Source: Alkalicoccobacillus murimartini
GTDB taxonomy: Bacteria; Bacillota; Bacilli; Bacillales; Bacillaceae_D
NCBI RefSeq assembly: GCF_030813245.1
Contig: NZ_JAUSUA010000002.1
Span: forward strand, 806,001 to 870,000
DNA: 64,000 nucleotides
Direction: 5' to 3'
Within the stretch, counting starts at the first letter, position 1; the number at the start of each line of letters is the position of its first letter. Shown piece after piece: positions 37,499 to 46,312 of the stretch. Both the position numbers and the translations under genes were made by a program. The notes under the pieces were generated by a model. It was given only the letters and a program-made list of their open reading frames with translations. It had not been told where the DNA came from and did not search any database.

Positions 37499-37888
37499 TT
37501 ACGTGTTTGATTCATATCTTGATATTTCAATCAAGTTCTCGTCAGGGTCTCTGATATAGATGGATTGAATTGGGCCTAATGCACCCGTTCGTTTAACAGG
37601 ACCTAGTTCAATCTCCACATTCTGTTGTTTCAGATGCTCCATCGTACTTTCTTGGCTTTCATTTGTGATGAGACAAATATCACCAGATCCAGACATAGGA
37701 CTCTTTGCCTTTGGATCAATCTCCTGACCCACTTGGTGAAAATTAATCTTCTGTTGGCCAAATTTCGCAGCCTTTCTACCTTCTCCAAATACCTCAATCT
37801 CCATGCCGAGTACTTCTTGATAAAATATACACGATGCCTCAATACTTTTCACCGTTAATACAAAATGATCCAAACGTAAAAAGTTCAT
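37499..37888 (-). CDS. VOC-family (glyoxalase-like) protein
   Basis: The 129-residue protein is a two-module vicinal-oxygen-chelate fold. It begins LRLDHFVLTVKSIEASCIFYQ and ends IYIRDPDENLIEI, so the metal-binding His and Glu positions are present. Members include glyoxalases, dioxygenases and antibiotic-binding proteins; this short type is mostly uncharacterised. ATG 37888 follows AGGAGGAG. It lies 31 bases after the SUKH-family gene on the same strand and is probably co-transcribed with it. Confidence 0.82.
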   Translation of the reverse strand: MNFLRLDHFVLTVKSIEASCIFYQEVLGMEIEVFGEGRKAAKFGQQKINFHQVGQEIDPKAKSPMSGSGDICLITNESQESTMEHLKQQNVEIELGPVKRTGALGPIQSIYIRDPDENLIEISRYESNT

Positions 37889-37919
37889 TAAACTCACTCC
37901 TCCTCTCAATGATCATAGT

Positions 37920-38735
37920 TTAAGCTTGTTTCTCATCAAAAAGTCTTTGCGCTTTCTTTGAGAAGTTTTGAATCGCACGATCAGAATGATTCTTAAGCAT
38001 ATCAATCACTTCTTGGATTGATTCCCGGTTTATGCCCTCTTCATCAAAGCGTTTATCTATAATTCGATAAAGAGTGACTGCTGCATCTTGAACAATGAAT
38101 TCATCTTCCTTGACCACAACCTTCTTAAGTTGAGAAAGGAGCCAGTTCGTATCACTATCTGTGTTGATGAAATAAAGTAAAGCTGAACTAATTTTACCGA
38201 TATTATGACCTGAGAAGACTTTTTTCCCTTGCTCATATGAGAACTCTATCTGGTCCTCTTCAAATTCATCTTCCTCATCATCGGACTCCTTGTATAGCTT
38301 AGACAGGAATTCATCAAAAGACTCCGCTAAGGTCGCCTCAAACTCTAAATCAATATCAAAAAAAGCAACACTTGGCTCGCTCTGATTCTGTCTATAATCT
38401 AAGGCTACCCAAGTTGAACCATCGCCACTTAGTAAAACGATCTGGCTGGGTAAATCCCATTCTTTTATTAAATATGAAGATTGAAGAACGCCTTCACTTG
38501 GATCTAAGCTTAATCCGTAGAGAAGGTCTATCGGTAAACTTCCGTCTTCATATTCATAGGCATACGGAAATTGATTGAGATGTAAATACCCCCCATTTTG
38601 CACCTTTAAAAGGTCTAGATAGGCTTTGGGAAAGCGAATGTTTAACTGTTTCTCCACGCCCTGGATCGTTGAATCAGTTAATGGAGCTAGCTCATACTCA
38701 TCAAATATATCTGATGTCCAATATGTTTGAGTCAC
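37920..38735 (-). CDS. SMI1/KNR4 (SUKH)-family protein
   Basis: The 271-residue protein has an N-terminal SUKH domain (about 15-145): IQGVEKQLNIRFPKAYLDLL, QNGGYL and DGSTWVALDYRQ are the family landmarks. An acidic linker (YKESDDEEDEFEEDQIEF) and a helical C-terminal part of about 100 residues follow. SUKH proteins often act as immunity proteins to contact-dependent toxins, but many are housekeeping and no toxin gene adjoins. The GTG start follows AAGGAGG by seven bases. Confidence 0.8.
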   Translation of the reverse strand: MTQTYWTSDIFDEYELAPLTDSTIQGVEKQLNIRFPKAYLDLLKVQNGGYLHLNQFPYAYEYEDGSLPIDLLYGLSLDPSEGVLQSSYLIKEWDLPSQIVLLSGDGSTWVALDYRQNQSEPSVAFFDIDLEFEATLAESFDEFLSKLYKESDDEEDEFEEDQIEFSYEQGKKVFSGHNIGKISSALLYFINTDSDTNWLLSQLKKVVVKEDEFIVQDAAVTLYRIIDKRFDEEGINRESIQEVIDMLKNHSDRAIQNFSKKAQRLFDEKQA

Positions 38736-39233
38736 TTATAATCCTCCTTCTGCTGTATGTTACTACATTGTTCATATAATAAGAGAAATATTTGATGTAG
38801 AGGAGAATTTACGCTATTGCTAGATCTTAGTATATCATTCAGACACCCACACAAAATACAAAGGAGAAAACCCGAGGGTTCAACTAACTAACAGGAATGG
38901 AGTCACCAAGAGATATTTATACGTAATCAAGATGAATCAAGTTTTAAAAAGAGGGAGAAGACGTTACCAATAGAGATCATTGTCTAACTAAGACCAATTT
39001 AACATTTACTAAGTTCCGATGCCTGTTACCAAGAGCTTCGCTAATTCTATTCAGATATACGTCAAATTTAGCAAGACCTACTAGCACCATCAAAAATCCC
39101 ACCTTTGATAATTGGTTTAAAATATAGCATCAAGTTGATTTTGAGTTTTTTATCAAGCGGTATCGCTGTGAAATATGAAGGATGGAGATTCACCAAGAGC
39201 CACCCCACCGCTCAATATACGATCAATCCAAAG
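38736..39233. other. 500-bp gap without a convincing gene
   Basis: No long frame, promoter pair or RNA fold stands out here. CACCAAGAG or TACCAAGAG recurs near 38905, 39028 and 39191, without regular spacing. The one coding candidate is the short minus-strand frame at 38977-39090. The stretch may be a decayed gene or an untranslated control region for the divergently placed SUKH gene. Confidence 0.4.
38977..39090 (-). CDS. possible 37-residue small protein
   Basis: The frame starts with ATG at 39090, seven bases after AAAGGTGGG, which is as strong as the site of many genes here. It encodes a basic 37-mer (MVLVGLAKFDVYLNRISEAL then NRHRNLVNVKL...). There is no recognisable domain and no terminator immediately follows. 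It could be chance or a gene remnant. Confidence 0.22.
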   Translation of the reverse strand: MVLVGLAKFDVYLNRISEALGNRHRNLVNVKLVLVRQ

Positions 39234-39263
39234 AAAAAACGGACAGCCTCTGCGTCCGTTTTT
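39234..39263 (-). terminator. terminator of the LLM oxidoreductase gene
   Basis: AACGGAC (39238-39244) pairs with GTCCGTT (39254-39260) around a 9-base loop, followed on the minus strand by a T-run. Confidence 0.85.
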
Positions 39264-39269
39264 GTATCA

Positions 39270-40328
39270 TCACGTTTGTGCTGTATATTTGCGAATGGCT
39301 GGAAGAATCTTAGTTGCGATGATCTCAATATTTTGTTCTAGTTTTTCAAATGGTACTCCGCCAAAATCCATTTGAGCTACATATCGCTGATGGCCAAATA
39401 ACTCATGTTGATAGAGGATTTTTTCAATAATTTGCTCTGGGCTTCCCACGTTCATAACGTTTTGGCTATCTGCGCCCTGTTCAAATTGAAAGCGAGGAAA
39501 ACCTTGCCCATTTGTTCGTTTCATTCCTTCATTAATATGAGGGTAGTATTCGTTTATCGCTTGCTGCGTCGTTTCTGCTGCGTAAAAGAATCCCGCTGTT
39601 GAAATCGGGAGCTCAGCTGGGTTAAACCCACCTTCTGTTGCTGCCATTCGATAAGCATCAATGGATCGTTTAAAAGCAACTGCTGGTCCTCCCAGATGTG
39701 CTAAAAACATCGGTACTCCTGCATGACCCGCTTTGATCGCACTAGTTGGTGTTCCTCCAACCGCACGCCAGATCGGTAATTTTCCACCTTCAGGGCGTGG
39801 AATGACCTCTGCATTTCTTAATGGTGCTCGAAACTCACCACTCCAGTTCACCACTTTTTCTTCATTAATTTTTCTAAGTAAATCAAACTTCTCTTCATAT
39901 AGCTCTTCGTAGTTTCTGAGATCATAACCAAGGAGCTCATATAACCCTATTCGGGAAGCACGTCCAGCAACAATCTCTGCACGCCCACCAGATAGTAAAT
40001 CAATTGTTGAGAAATCTTCATATACTCGAACTGGATCAGACGTGCTAATAATTGTTGAACTACTAGCTATTTTAATCTTTTCTGTCGCCTGTGCTATGGC
40101 TGACAGTACAACCGTGTGGGCTTGTGTAGCAAAATATTCTTGATGGCTCTCACCCACACTAAAAAAATCAATTCCTGCTTGCTCAGCCAACTGTGCCAAT
40201 CGAATAATTTCCTTTAGTCGTTGGGCTGCTGAAATCCGTTCCCCAGTCCTTGGATTGGCTAAGTGATCTCCTAATGTATATAAACCAAATTCCAATCCTT
40301 TAGCTGGATTTATTCGATATGCTTCCAT
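39270..40328 (-). CDS. LLM-class flavin-dependent oxidoreductase
   Basis: The 352-residue protein is a luciferase-like monooxygenase. It begins LEFGLYTLGDHLANPRTGE, has FFSVGESHQEYFATQAHTVVL and the FMN-phosphate-binding SGGRAEIVAGRASR. These enzymes use reduced FMN and O2 on varied substrates; none can be named. GAGGTG precedes the ATG. A palindrome (40339-40357) overlaps its -10 region, implying a dedicated repressor encoded elsewhere. It is monocistronic. Confidence 0.87.
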   Translation of the reverse strand: MEAYRINPAKGLEFGLYTLGDHLANPRTGERISAAQRLKEIIRLAQLAEQAGIDFFSVGESHQEYFATQAHTVVLSAIAQATEKIKIASSSTIISTSDPVRVYEDFSTIDLLSGGRAEIVAGRASRIGLYELLGYDLRNYEELYEEKFDLLRKINEEKVVNWSGEFRAPLRNAEVIPRPEGGKLPIWRAVGGTPTSAIKAGHAGVPMFLAHLGGPAVAFKRSIDAYRMAATEGGFNPAELPISTAGFFYAAETTQQAINEYYPHINEGMKRTNGQGFPRFQFEQGADSQNVMNVGSPEQIIEKILYQHELFGHQRYVAQMDFGGVPFEKLEQNIEIIATKILPAIRKYTAQT

Positions 40329-40338
40329 CTAATCACCT

Positions 40339-40357
40339 CTACCTCTATTATAGGTAG
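40339..40357. promoter_or_regulatory. palindrome over the LLM gene promoter
   Basis: CTACCT (40339-40344) and AGGTAG (40352-40357) flank seven bases, and TATAAT on the minus strand lies at 40353-40348. A repressor bound here would cover the -10 element. Confidence 0.45.
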
Positions 40358-40483
40358 GTCGGTGATTATTTGTAAGTACGCACTAAAAAGTAACCTTACA
40401 TAGAAATGGATACTGTTCTTATTGAAGTTTCCCTTTCGACAAAAACGGAAATACTAGCTACATATATATAAGGAGGAAACAAA

Positions 40484-42766
40484 ATGGATCATCAAATAAA
40501 GCAATGGCTTAAAGATTTAACAATAGAAGAAAAAGCAGAGCTCTGTAGTGGGCAGGATTTCTGGACTACTCAGGGTGTTGAACGTCTTGATATTCCCTCG
40601 ATTATGTTAACAGATGGCCCACATGGTTTACGTAAGCAAGCTGGGGCGTCTGACCATCTAGGCTTAAACGACAGTGTACCTGCCACGTGTTTTCCATCCG
40701 CTGTAGGACTCGCTTCCACTTGGAACCGCGAGCTTATTTTTGATGTCGGGGTTGCTCTTGGAAAAGAAGCTCAACATGAAGATGTGGCTGTTCTTCTTGG
40801 ACCAGGTGCTAACATCAAACGTTCTCCATTATGTGGTCGGAACTTTGAATATTTTTCAGAAGATCCTTACCTTTCTGCGCAGTTAGCTGCCGCTCATATT
40901 AAAGGGGTCCAAAACGAAGGCGTAGGCGCTTCTTTGAAGCATTTTGCCGTAAATAATCAAGAGCATCGTCGAATGAGCGTGGATGCCGTGGTAGATGAAC
41001 GTACGTTACGTGAGATCTATCTAGCTAGCTTTGAAGGGGCTGTGAAAGACGCTAAACCTTGGACCGTCATGTGTTCCTATAACTTGATAAATGGTGAGTA
41101 TGCGTCAGAGCATGAGCGTCTTCTAACAACGATCCTCCGAGATGAATGGGGCTTTGAAGGTCTTGTCGTTTCTGATTGGGGAGCTGTGAATGAGCGAGCT
41201 GCCGGAGTAAATGCTGGTATGGATCTTGAAATGCCAACCTCTAATGGAGTAGGAAAACAAAAAATCCTTGAAGCTATTTCTGCTGGAGAGCTTGATGAGC
41301 AGGACCTTGATACAGCTGCGACACGTATTCTTGAGCTTGTGCTAAAAGCAACAAAACAGAAGCAGAGTGAACGTAAAGTGGATATGGATGAACAACATCG
41401 TTTTGCTCGTAAAGTAGCAAGTGAATCAATTGTGCTCTTAAAAAACGAGAAGCAATTGCTACCATTGCAGAAAAAACAAAAGGTTGCCATCATCGGAGAA
41501 CTTGCCAAAAAACCACGTTATCAAGGTGGCGGTAGCTCTCATATTAATCCATATAAACTGGATAATGCTTACGATGAACTTGCTGAATTAGCTGGGGAAG
41601 AGCAATTAACCTATGCACGAGGATATGACCTTGAAAAAGATAAAACAGAAGAACAGTTAATACACGAAGCTGTTGACGCAGCTCGTACTTCAGATGCCGC
41701 TGTTTTATTTGTTGGCTTACCTGATCGCTATGAGTCTGAAGGATTTGATCGCACACATATGTCTCTACCAACTAATCACGAAGCACTTATTCAAGCTGTA
41801 CTAGAGGTCCAACCTCAGACGGTCGTTGTGCTTAGTAACGGCTCACCTGTTGAAATGCCTTGGGTAGATGACGCTTCATCAATTATTGAGGCGTATCTTG
41901 GAGGACAGGCAAGCGGTGGAGCTATTGCAGATATATTATACGGAATCGAATCTCCGTCTGGTAAATTAGCCGAAACCTTCCCAGTTAGATTGCAGGACAA
42001 CCCTTCTTATCTCTATTTCCCAGGCGAAGGAGATCGAGTTGAGTACCGCGAAGGATTATTTGTTGGCTATCGTTATTACGATACTAAAAAGGTTCAAACC
42101 CTTTTCCCATTCGGACACGGTCAGACCTATACGACTTTTGAATACGAAAAAATGACTGTGAATGCACAGCAACTCACTGAGAATGATGAGGTAACTGTGA
42201 CCGTTCATGTTAAAAACACAGGCGAATGTACGGGTAAAGAAGTCGTTCAACTGTATGTTCATGATAAGAAGGCCTCTGTAATAAGACCAGAGAAAGAGCT
42301 TAAAGCCTTTGAGAAGGTTGAGCTTGCACCCGGTGAAACAAAAGAGGTTCGGCTAATACTTGATCGACGTTCCTTTGCTTTTTATGATACAAAAACAGAT
42401 GATTGGACAGTCGAAAATGGCGAATTTGACCTGCGTGTAGGTTCATCATCTGCACAAATTCATCTTTCTGAGACCATTTCAATCTCATCTGTAGAAGAAC
42501 CAAACTTTGTAGTCACCCGTAATTCTACGATTGGTGATTTAATGAGCTCTGCTCATGCAGAGAGAGTAAGTCAATGGATGGAGACGCACTTTGGTAACAA
42601 TCCATTCACAGCAGACTCTCAGACAGAAGAACAGGTTGACGAAGGCGGCTCGGACATGATGAGTGAAATGCTTAAGTATATGCCACTTCGAGCATTGGTG
42701 AATTTTCAGCCATCCGTTCAAGCAAATAAAGCACTTGATGAGTTAATCGAAGAATTAAATCAATAG
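40484..42766 (+). CDS. beta-glucosidase, GH3 family
   Basis: The 760-residue enzyme has no signal peptide, so it is cytoplasmic. The GH3 barrel has VLLGPGANIKRSPLCGRNFE and the nucleophile Asp in LVVSDWGAVN. A second alpha/beta sandwich (about 310-530) and a fibronectin III-like C-terminal domain (about 570-660) follow, with the last 90 residues less conserved. It would release glucose from beta-linked oligosaccharides imported without phosphorylation, complementing the PTS route at 4168-7511. AAGGAGG precedes the ATG. It is monocistronic. Confidence 0.93.
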   Translation: MDHQIKQWLKDLTIEEKAELCSGQDFWTTQGVERLDIPSIMLTDGPHGLRKQAGASDHLGLNDSVPATCFPSAVGLASTWNRELIFDVGVALGKEAQHEDVAVLLGPGANIKRSPLCGRNFEYFSEDPYLSAQLAAAHIKGVQNEGVGASLKHFAVNNQEHRRMSVDAVVDERTLREIYLASFEGAVKDAKPWTVMCSYNLINGEYASEHERLLTTILRDEWGFEGLVVSDWGAVNERAAGVNAGMDLEMPTSNGVGKQKILEAISAGELDEQDLDTAATRILELVLKATKQKQSERKVDMDEQHRFARKVASESIVLLKNEKQLLPLQKKQKVAIIGELAKKPRYQGGGSSHINPYKLDNAYDELAELAGEEQLTYARGYDLEKDKTEEQLIHEAVDAARTSDAAVLFVGLPDRYESEGFDRTHMSLPTNHEALIQAVLEVQPQTVVVLSNGSPVEMPWVDDASSIIEAYLGGQASGGAIADILYGIESPSGKLAETFPVRLQDNPSYLYFPGEGDRVEYREGLFVGYRYYDTKKVQTLFPFGHGQTYTTFEYEKMTVNAQQLTENDEVTVTVHVKNTGECTGKEVVQLYVHDKKASVIRPEKELKAFEKVELAPGETKEVRLILDRRSFAFYDTKTDDWTVENGEFDLRVGSSSAQIHLSETISISSVEEPNFVVTRNSTIGDLMSSAHAERVSQWMETHFGNNPFTADSQTEEQVDEGGSDMMSEMLKYMPLRALVNFQPSVQANKALDELIEELNQ

Positions 42767-42769
42767 AAT

Positions 42770-42822
42770 AAAGAGACTGCCTACATAGTCGTGATCAGCG
42801 ACAAAGCAGGCAGTCTCTTTTT
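42770..42822. terminator. bidirectional terminator between GH3 and glutaminase genes
   Basis: AAAGAGACTGCCT (42770-42782) matches AGGCAGTCTCTTT (42808-42820). An inner GTCG/CGAC stem extends the hairpin and T or A runs flank it. Confidence 0.9.
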
Positions 42823-42829
42823 ATTTTCA

Positions 42830-43759
42830 TTAAAACATACTCAACGAATACTTCTTCGACATCATTTCTAACAAACGTACTCCAGCAATACTATTGCCTT
42901 TATCATCTAAAGAAGGACCACAAATCGCTATTCCACATTTCTTCGGAAGAGAGCCCATCACTCCGCCAGCGACACCACTTTTTGCTGGAATTCCAACCTT
43001 GATCGCAAATTCACCTGATGCATTATACATTCCACATGTCACCATAAATGTTTTACAGATACGGGCAATGTCCAATGGGATAATTTGCTCCCCAGACACT
43101 GGATCTGCACCATCCATTGCTAGTACACACCCAACACGCGCCAGATCAAGACAGTTCATTTCAATAGCACATTGCTTTGTATACAAATCCATTAGATCTT
43201 CGACTTCTTCTTCAATCACACCATGTTGCTTCATAAAGTAACAGAGCGAGCGATTGAGGTGACCTGTCTCATATTCTGACTGGGCTATCTTTGCATTGTA
43301 TGTAAGTGAATCGTTGCCTGAGAGCTTACGAATGAATAAAAGCAGTCTCTCCAATCGATCCGACACTGAGTCACCTTGAATCATATGTGTAATGGCTAAG
43401 GCGCCTGCATTTATCATCGGATTTAGAGGCTTGGATGGCTTATTTGTTTCAAGCTTCGCAATCGAATTAAACGGGTCCCCTGTTGGCTCTTGCCCTACAT
43501 GATCAAACACATACTCTTCCCCACGATCCATTAATGCAAGAGCTAGCGTCAGCACCTTTGAAATACTCTGCAGCGTAAAGTTTTCTGATGTATCGCCTGC
43601 TGAATAGCAACGACCATCCGGATAGTATAGTGCGACGGAAAGCTTATCCTCATCTGCAAGAGCAAGGGCCGGAATATAATCCGCTACTTTACCATGTTTG
43701 GTCAGCTGTTTTGCTTCCTCAACTAACGCCTCTAATTCTTCGTTTGACTGACATCTCAT
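42830..43759 (-). CDS. glsA: glutaminase A
   Basis: The 309-residue protein has the usual length and the beta-lactamase-like Ser-x-x-Lys motif in LQSISKVLTLA. It also has NPMINAGALAI, GNDSLTYN and the C-terminal KSGVAGGVMG. It hydrolyses glutamine to glutamate and ammonia in the cytoplasm. ATG 43759 follows GGAG by eight bases; a GTG three codons earlier overlaps that site. It is monocistronic; in some bacilli the paralogue is linked to an amino-acid carrier, which is not the case here. Confidence 0.94.
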   Translation of the reverse strand: MRCQSNEELEALVEEAKQLTKHGKVADYIPALALADEDKLSVALYYPDGRCYSAGDTSENFTLQSISKVLTLALALMDRGEEYVFDHVGQEPTGDPFNSIAKLETNKPSKPLNPMINAGALAITHMIQGDSVSDRLERLLLFIRKLSGNDSLTYNAKIAQSEYETGHLNRSLCYFMKQHGVIEEEVEDLMDLYTKQCAIEMNCLDLARVGCVLAMDGADPVSGEQIIPLDIARICKTFMVTCGMYNASGEFAIKVGIPAKSGVAGGVMGSLPKKCGIAICGPSLDDKGNSIAGVRLLEMMSKKYSLSMF

Positions 43760-43838
43760 TTTATCCACTCCGATTTCTATATGTACCTATAGAATAGATT
43801 ATCCAATAATTACATTTGTATAATCTCATAGTAGCACT

Positions 43839-43878
43839 AAAGCCTATATACCATAAATAAATATGATAGATAGGCTTT
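43839..43878 (-). terminator. hairpin after the MFS gene
   Basis: AAAGCCTATATACCAT and ATGATAGATAGGCTTT form an imperfect 16-bp stem just after the MFS stop at 43899. The following T-run is short, so termination is plausible but not strong. Confidence 0.5.
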
Positions 43879-43898
43879 GCGTACGTTCAATATATATC

Positions 43899-45068
43899 TT
43901 AGCTTTTATCCATATTGTAGCTTATAAAGGAGAGTGCCGAAGCGATTAAGGCACAAGCACCACCAACAAGCGCAAGGTATGGCAAGCTTCCATTAGCAAC
44001 AACAAGTCCACCTAATGCAGAGCCTAGTGTTATACCTACATTCACTGAAACAGGAGTTAAAGAGGATGCAAGGTCTCTTGCTCCAGAAGAATACGCTTCA
44101 GCCCTGTCCATTAGGTACACTTGGATGGTTGCGTTCATCATGTAAAGCGTAATAGCCATTAGCATAATACTAATTAAACCTGCGACCGTGAAGCCCATCG
44201 TAACAAATAGAGAAGCGATGATAAAGGCTTGTACAATAAAGGCATAACGCAAATGACCAATACCTTTACTGCTTGCTATTTTACCGGCTAAAAAGTTACT
44301 AGCGATTGAAAAAATTCCGTATACAAGTAGGACAAGTCCCACTGAACGAGAGGCGATACCTAGTTCTCCCTCCAAGATAGGCGCAATGTATGTGTAGATC
44401 GCATAGGTACCAGCAATACTAAACGTTGGAATAAAAAAGGCGATCAAGATCTTTGGGTCCTTAAATAAAACGAGTTGTTGCTTAAGAGAGCTTGCGCCAC
44501 TCGCTTTTAACTTAGGCAGAACGAATAGTGAAATGATAAAAGCTACCAAACCAAGCGCCGCAGTGACCCAAAACGTAAGATGCCAAGATCCTAGCTGCCC
44601 AATAAATGTTCCAAGAGGTACACCTAATACATTGGCAAAGGTAAAGCCAGCAAAGATCAGTGCAATGACAGAAGATCTCTTGGCAGCCGGCATTGTCACA
44701 CTTGCAATCGTCATGGCTAAAGCCGTAAGAACTCCACTTGCAACAGCTGTAAAAATTCGTGCTGCTAATAATACATTAAACGAAGAAGTTAGTGCGCTGA
44801 CCACGTTCCCCAGAATAAAAATCCCAATTAATACTAGCATAAGAGGATATTTTGGGAATCGACTTACCCATCCAGTTAGTAAGGGAGTCCCCACCGCATA
44901 AGCAATTGCAAATCCTGATACAAGAGTACCTGCAGCTGCTACACTTACATTTAAATCTTGTGCTACCTCTGACAATAATCCTACAATGACAAATTCACTT
45001 GTTCCCATTACAAATGTAAGTAACGTTAACGTAAAAGCTAAAATGGTTTGTTTCTTTGTTAATACCAT
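43899..45068 (-). CDS. MFS transporter, DHA1 type (AraJ/YdhP-like)
   Basis: The 389-residue protein has twelve predicted helices. The DHA1 helix-1 sequence reads FVMGTSEFVIVGLLSEVAQDL, and the helix 2-3 loop is GWVSRFPKYPLM. Related proteins export sugars, purines or drugs; the substrate is not evident. A GGGTGG stretch precedes the ATG. The gene is controlled by a palindromic operator almost identical to one before the neighbouring ArsR-type gene, so it is the likely regulated target of that repressor. Confidence 0.85.
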   Translation of the reverse strand: MVLTKKQTILAFTLTLLTFVMGTSEFVIVGLLSEVAQDLNVSVAAAGTLVSGFAIAYAVGTPLLTGWVSRFPKYPLMLVLIGIFILGNVVSALTSSFNVLLAARIFTAVASGVLTALAMTIASVTMPAAKRSSVIALIFAGFTFANVLGVPLGTFIGQLGSWHLTFWVTAALGLVAFIISLFVLPKLKASGASSLKQQLVLFKDPKILIAFFIPTFSIAGTYAIYTYIAPILEGELGIASRSVGLVLLVYGIFSIASNFLAGKIASSKGIGHLRYAFIVQAFIIASLFVTMGFTVAGLISIMLMAITLYMMNATIQVYLMDRAEAYSSGARDLASSLTPVSVNVGITLGSALGGLVVANGSLPYLALVGGACALIASALSFISYNMDKS

Positions 45069-45096
45069 ATTGAATAACCCACCCTTATATCTATTA

Positions 45097-45112
45097 ATCG
45101 GAATATACCGAT
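45097..45112. promoter_or_regulatory. ArsR-family operator before the MFS gene
   Basis: ATCGGAATATACCGAT is a near-perfect palindrome located 29 bases upstream of the MFS start. Read on the other strand it differs by one base from the site at 45486-45501. Confidence 0.75.
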
Positions 45113-45157
45113 ATAATTACACAAAAAAGAAATCCTTTATGGATTCCTTGAACTTCT

Positions 45158-45472
45158 TTACAGCTCTACATCCAAATATTGAACTAACTTCTTCAGCGTC
45201 TCTTCATCTCTTCGATAATACGTCCACTGGTTGTAACGAACCGATTCAAGTAAACCAGCACGTTGCATCATAGCTAAATGTTGTGAAACCGTTGATTGAG
45301 AGGCTTGAACCTTTTCTTGAATGTCTCCTACACAAACTCCCCCTTTATAGTGAACCTCCTTTGGAAGATGCGCTTGTTGTTTAGGAAAATGCTTCTCTGG
45401 TTCCTTAAGCCAATGCAGGATCTGCAGTCTTTTTTCATTTGACAATGCTTTTAGCACTTCAATAATTTCCAT
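45158..45472 (-). CDS. ArsR-family transcriptional repressor
   Basis: The 104-residue winged-helix protein has VLKALSNEKRLQILHWL at the N-terminus and the recognition helix QASQSTVSQHLAMMQRAG. It has a single cysteine (GGVCVGD) and lacks the ELCVCD metal motif of ArsR/SmtB metal sensors, so its signal is probably not arsenic. It is co-directional with the downstream MFS gene, and both promoters carry the same palindrome, indicating autorepression plus control of the exporter. Confidence 0.9.
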   Translation of the reverse strand: MEIIEVLKALSNEKRLQILHWLKEPEKHFPKQQAHLPKEVHYKGGVCVGDIQEKVQASQSTVSQHLAMMQRAGLLESVRYNQWTYYRRDEETLKKLVQYLDVEL

Positions 45473-45485
45473 GGTTACATTGTAT

Positions 45486-45501
45486 ATCGGTTTATTCCGA
45501 T
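45486..45501. promoter_or_regulatory. ArsR-family operator before the regulator gene
   Basis: ATCGGTTTATTCCGAT, flanked by AT on both sides, lies 14 bases before the regulator start. It matches the MFS operator at 15 of 16 positions. Confidence 0.75.
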
Positions 45502-45591
45502 ATTCAACAATAAGTTCTTCTTATTCTATGAGATGTCTGCCGTTCCTCCTCGCTTTCTTACTCAATACACTGTACCAAGGAGGAGGACAAC

Positions 45592-46209
45592 ATGTATTCA
45601 TATCTTGCAATAGGTGATTCACTCACAACAGGTGTTGGTTCAACAAATGGTGGATTTGTTCTGCCTTATCGAAAGTTAGCCGCTGAGAAACTCGAACAAA
45701 CCATTTATATTCAACAATTAGCAAGAAGCGGATTAACCTGTGAACAAATCGTTCGCCTAGCATCTAAACATAGAAGACGTATCTTCCAAGCAGATATCAT
45801 GACCATAACAGCAGGAGGCAATAACTTTATTGATGCCCTAAAATACATGCAACGAACAGGTTCAATAGAGCATTTACCCGATACTGCATCAAATGTGTAC
45901 CAGTGCTTACATCGACTGATTCACCTAATCGACGAGACGAAAAAAACGAGCAATAAACCCTATATCATTCGAATCTTTACCCTATACAATCCATTACTAG
46001 AAGACCCTGAGCTTAATCAGCTTTTAACTACATTTAACCGTAGCTTATATACATTTGAACGAAATCGTCATGTGCGAATTGTTGATGTCAGCTCTATATT
46101 TGATAGAAGAGATGCCGGTTCTCTATCAAGAGATGGCGTTCACCCAAATAACCATGGATATGAGCAAATGGCCATTGCGGCTTATCGTACGGGGTTTAAT
46201 CCTTTGTGA
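45592..46209 (+). CDS. SGNH/GDSL-family hydrolase
   Basis: The 205-residue protein shows all four SGNH blocks: IGDSLTTG with the nucleophile Ser, a glycine block, TAGGNNF with the Asn, and DGVHPNNHGY with Asp and His. Family members are lipases, esterases or carbohydrate deacetylases. No signal peptide is visible, so it is cytoplasmic. AGGAGGAGG precedes the ATG. It stands alone, divergent from the ArsR gene. Confidence 0.9.
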   Translation: MYSYLAIGDSLTTGVGSTNGGFVLPYRKLAAEKLEQTIYIQQLARSGLTCEQIVRLASKHRRRIFQADIMTITAGGNNFIDALKYMQRTGSIEHLPDTASNVYQCLHRLIHLIDETKKTSNKPYIIRIFTLYNPLLEDPELNQLLTTFNRSLYTFERNRHVRIVDVSSIFDRRDAGSLSRDGVHPNNHGYEQMAIAAYRTGFNPL

Positions 46210-46217
46210 TTCATAGT

Positions 46218-46244
46218 AAAAAGCCCTTAATTTTAATTAAGGGC
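46218..46244 (-). terminator. terminator between SGNH hydrolase and LysR genes
   Basis: GCCCTTAATT and AATTAAGGGC form a perfect 10-bp stem with a 2-base centre. On the minus strand five T follow, so it primarily ends the LysR transcript. Confidence 0.75.
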
Positions 46245-46312
46245 ATAACATGTAATAAACTTATGATGTCATAAAGGATCACGAGGCGTTACGGCGCTTG
46301 AAGGTTCTCGAA

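Noticed and set aside
39105-39375. Two overlapping plus-strand frames
   Set aside because: They run over the terminator and into the antisense of the LLM oxidoreductase gene, and neither has a ribosome site or recognisable product.
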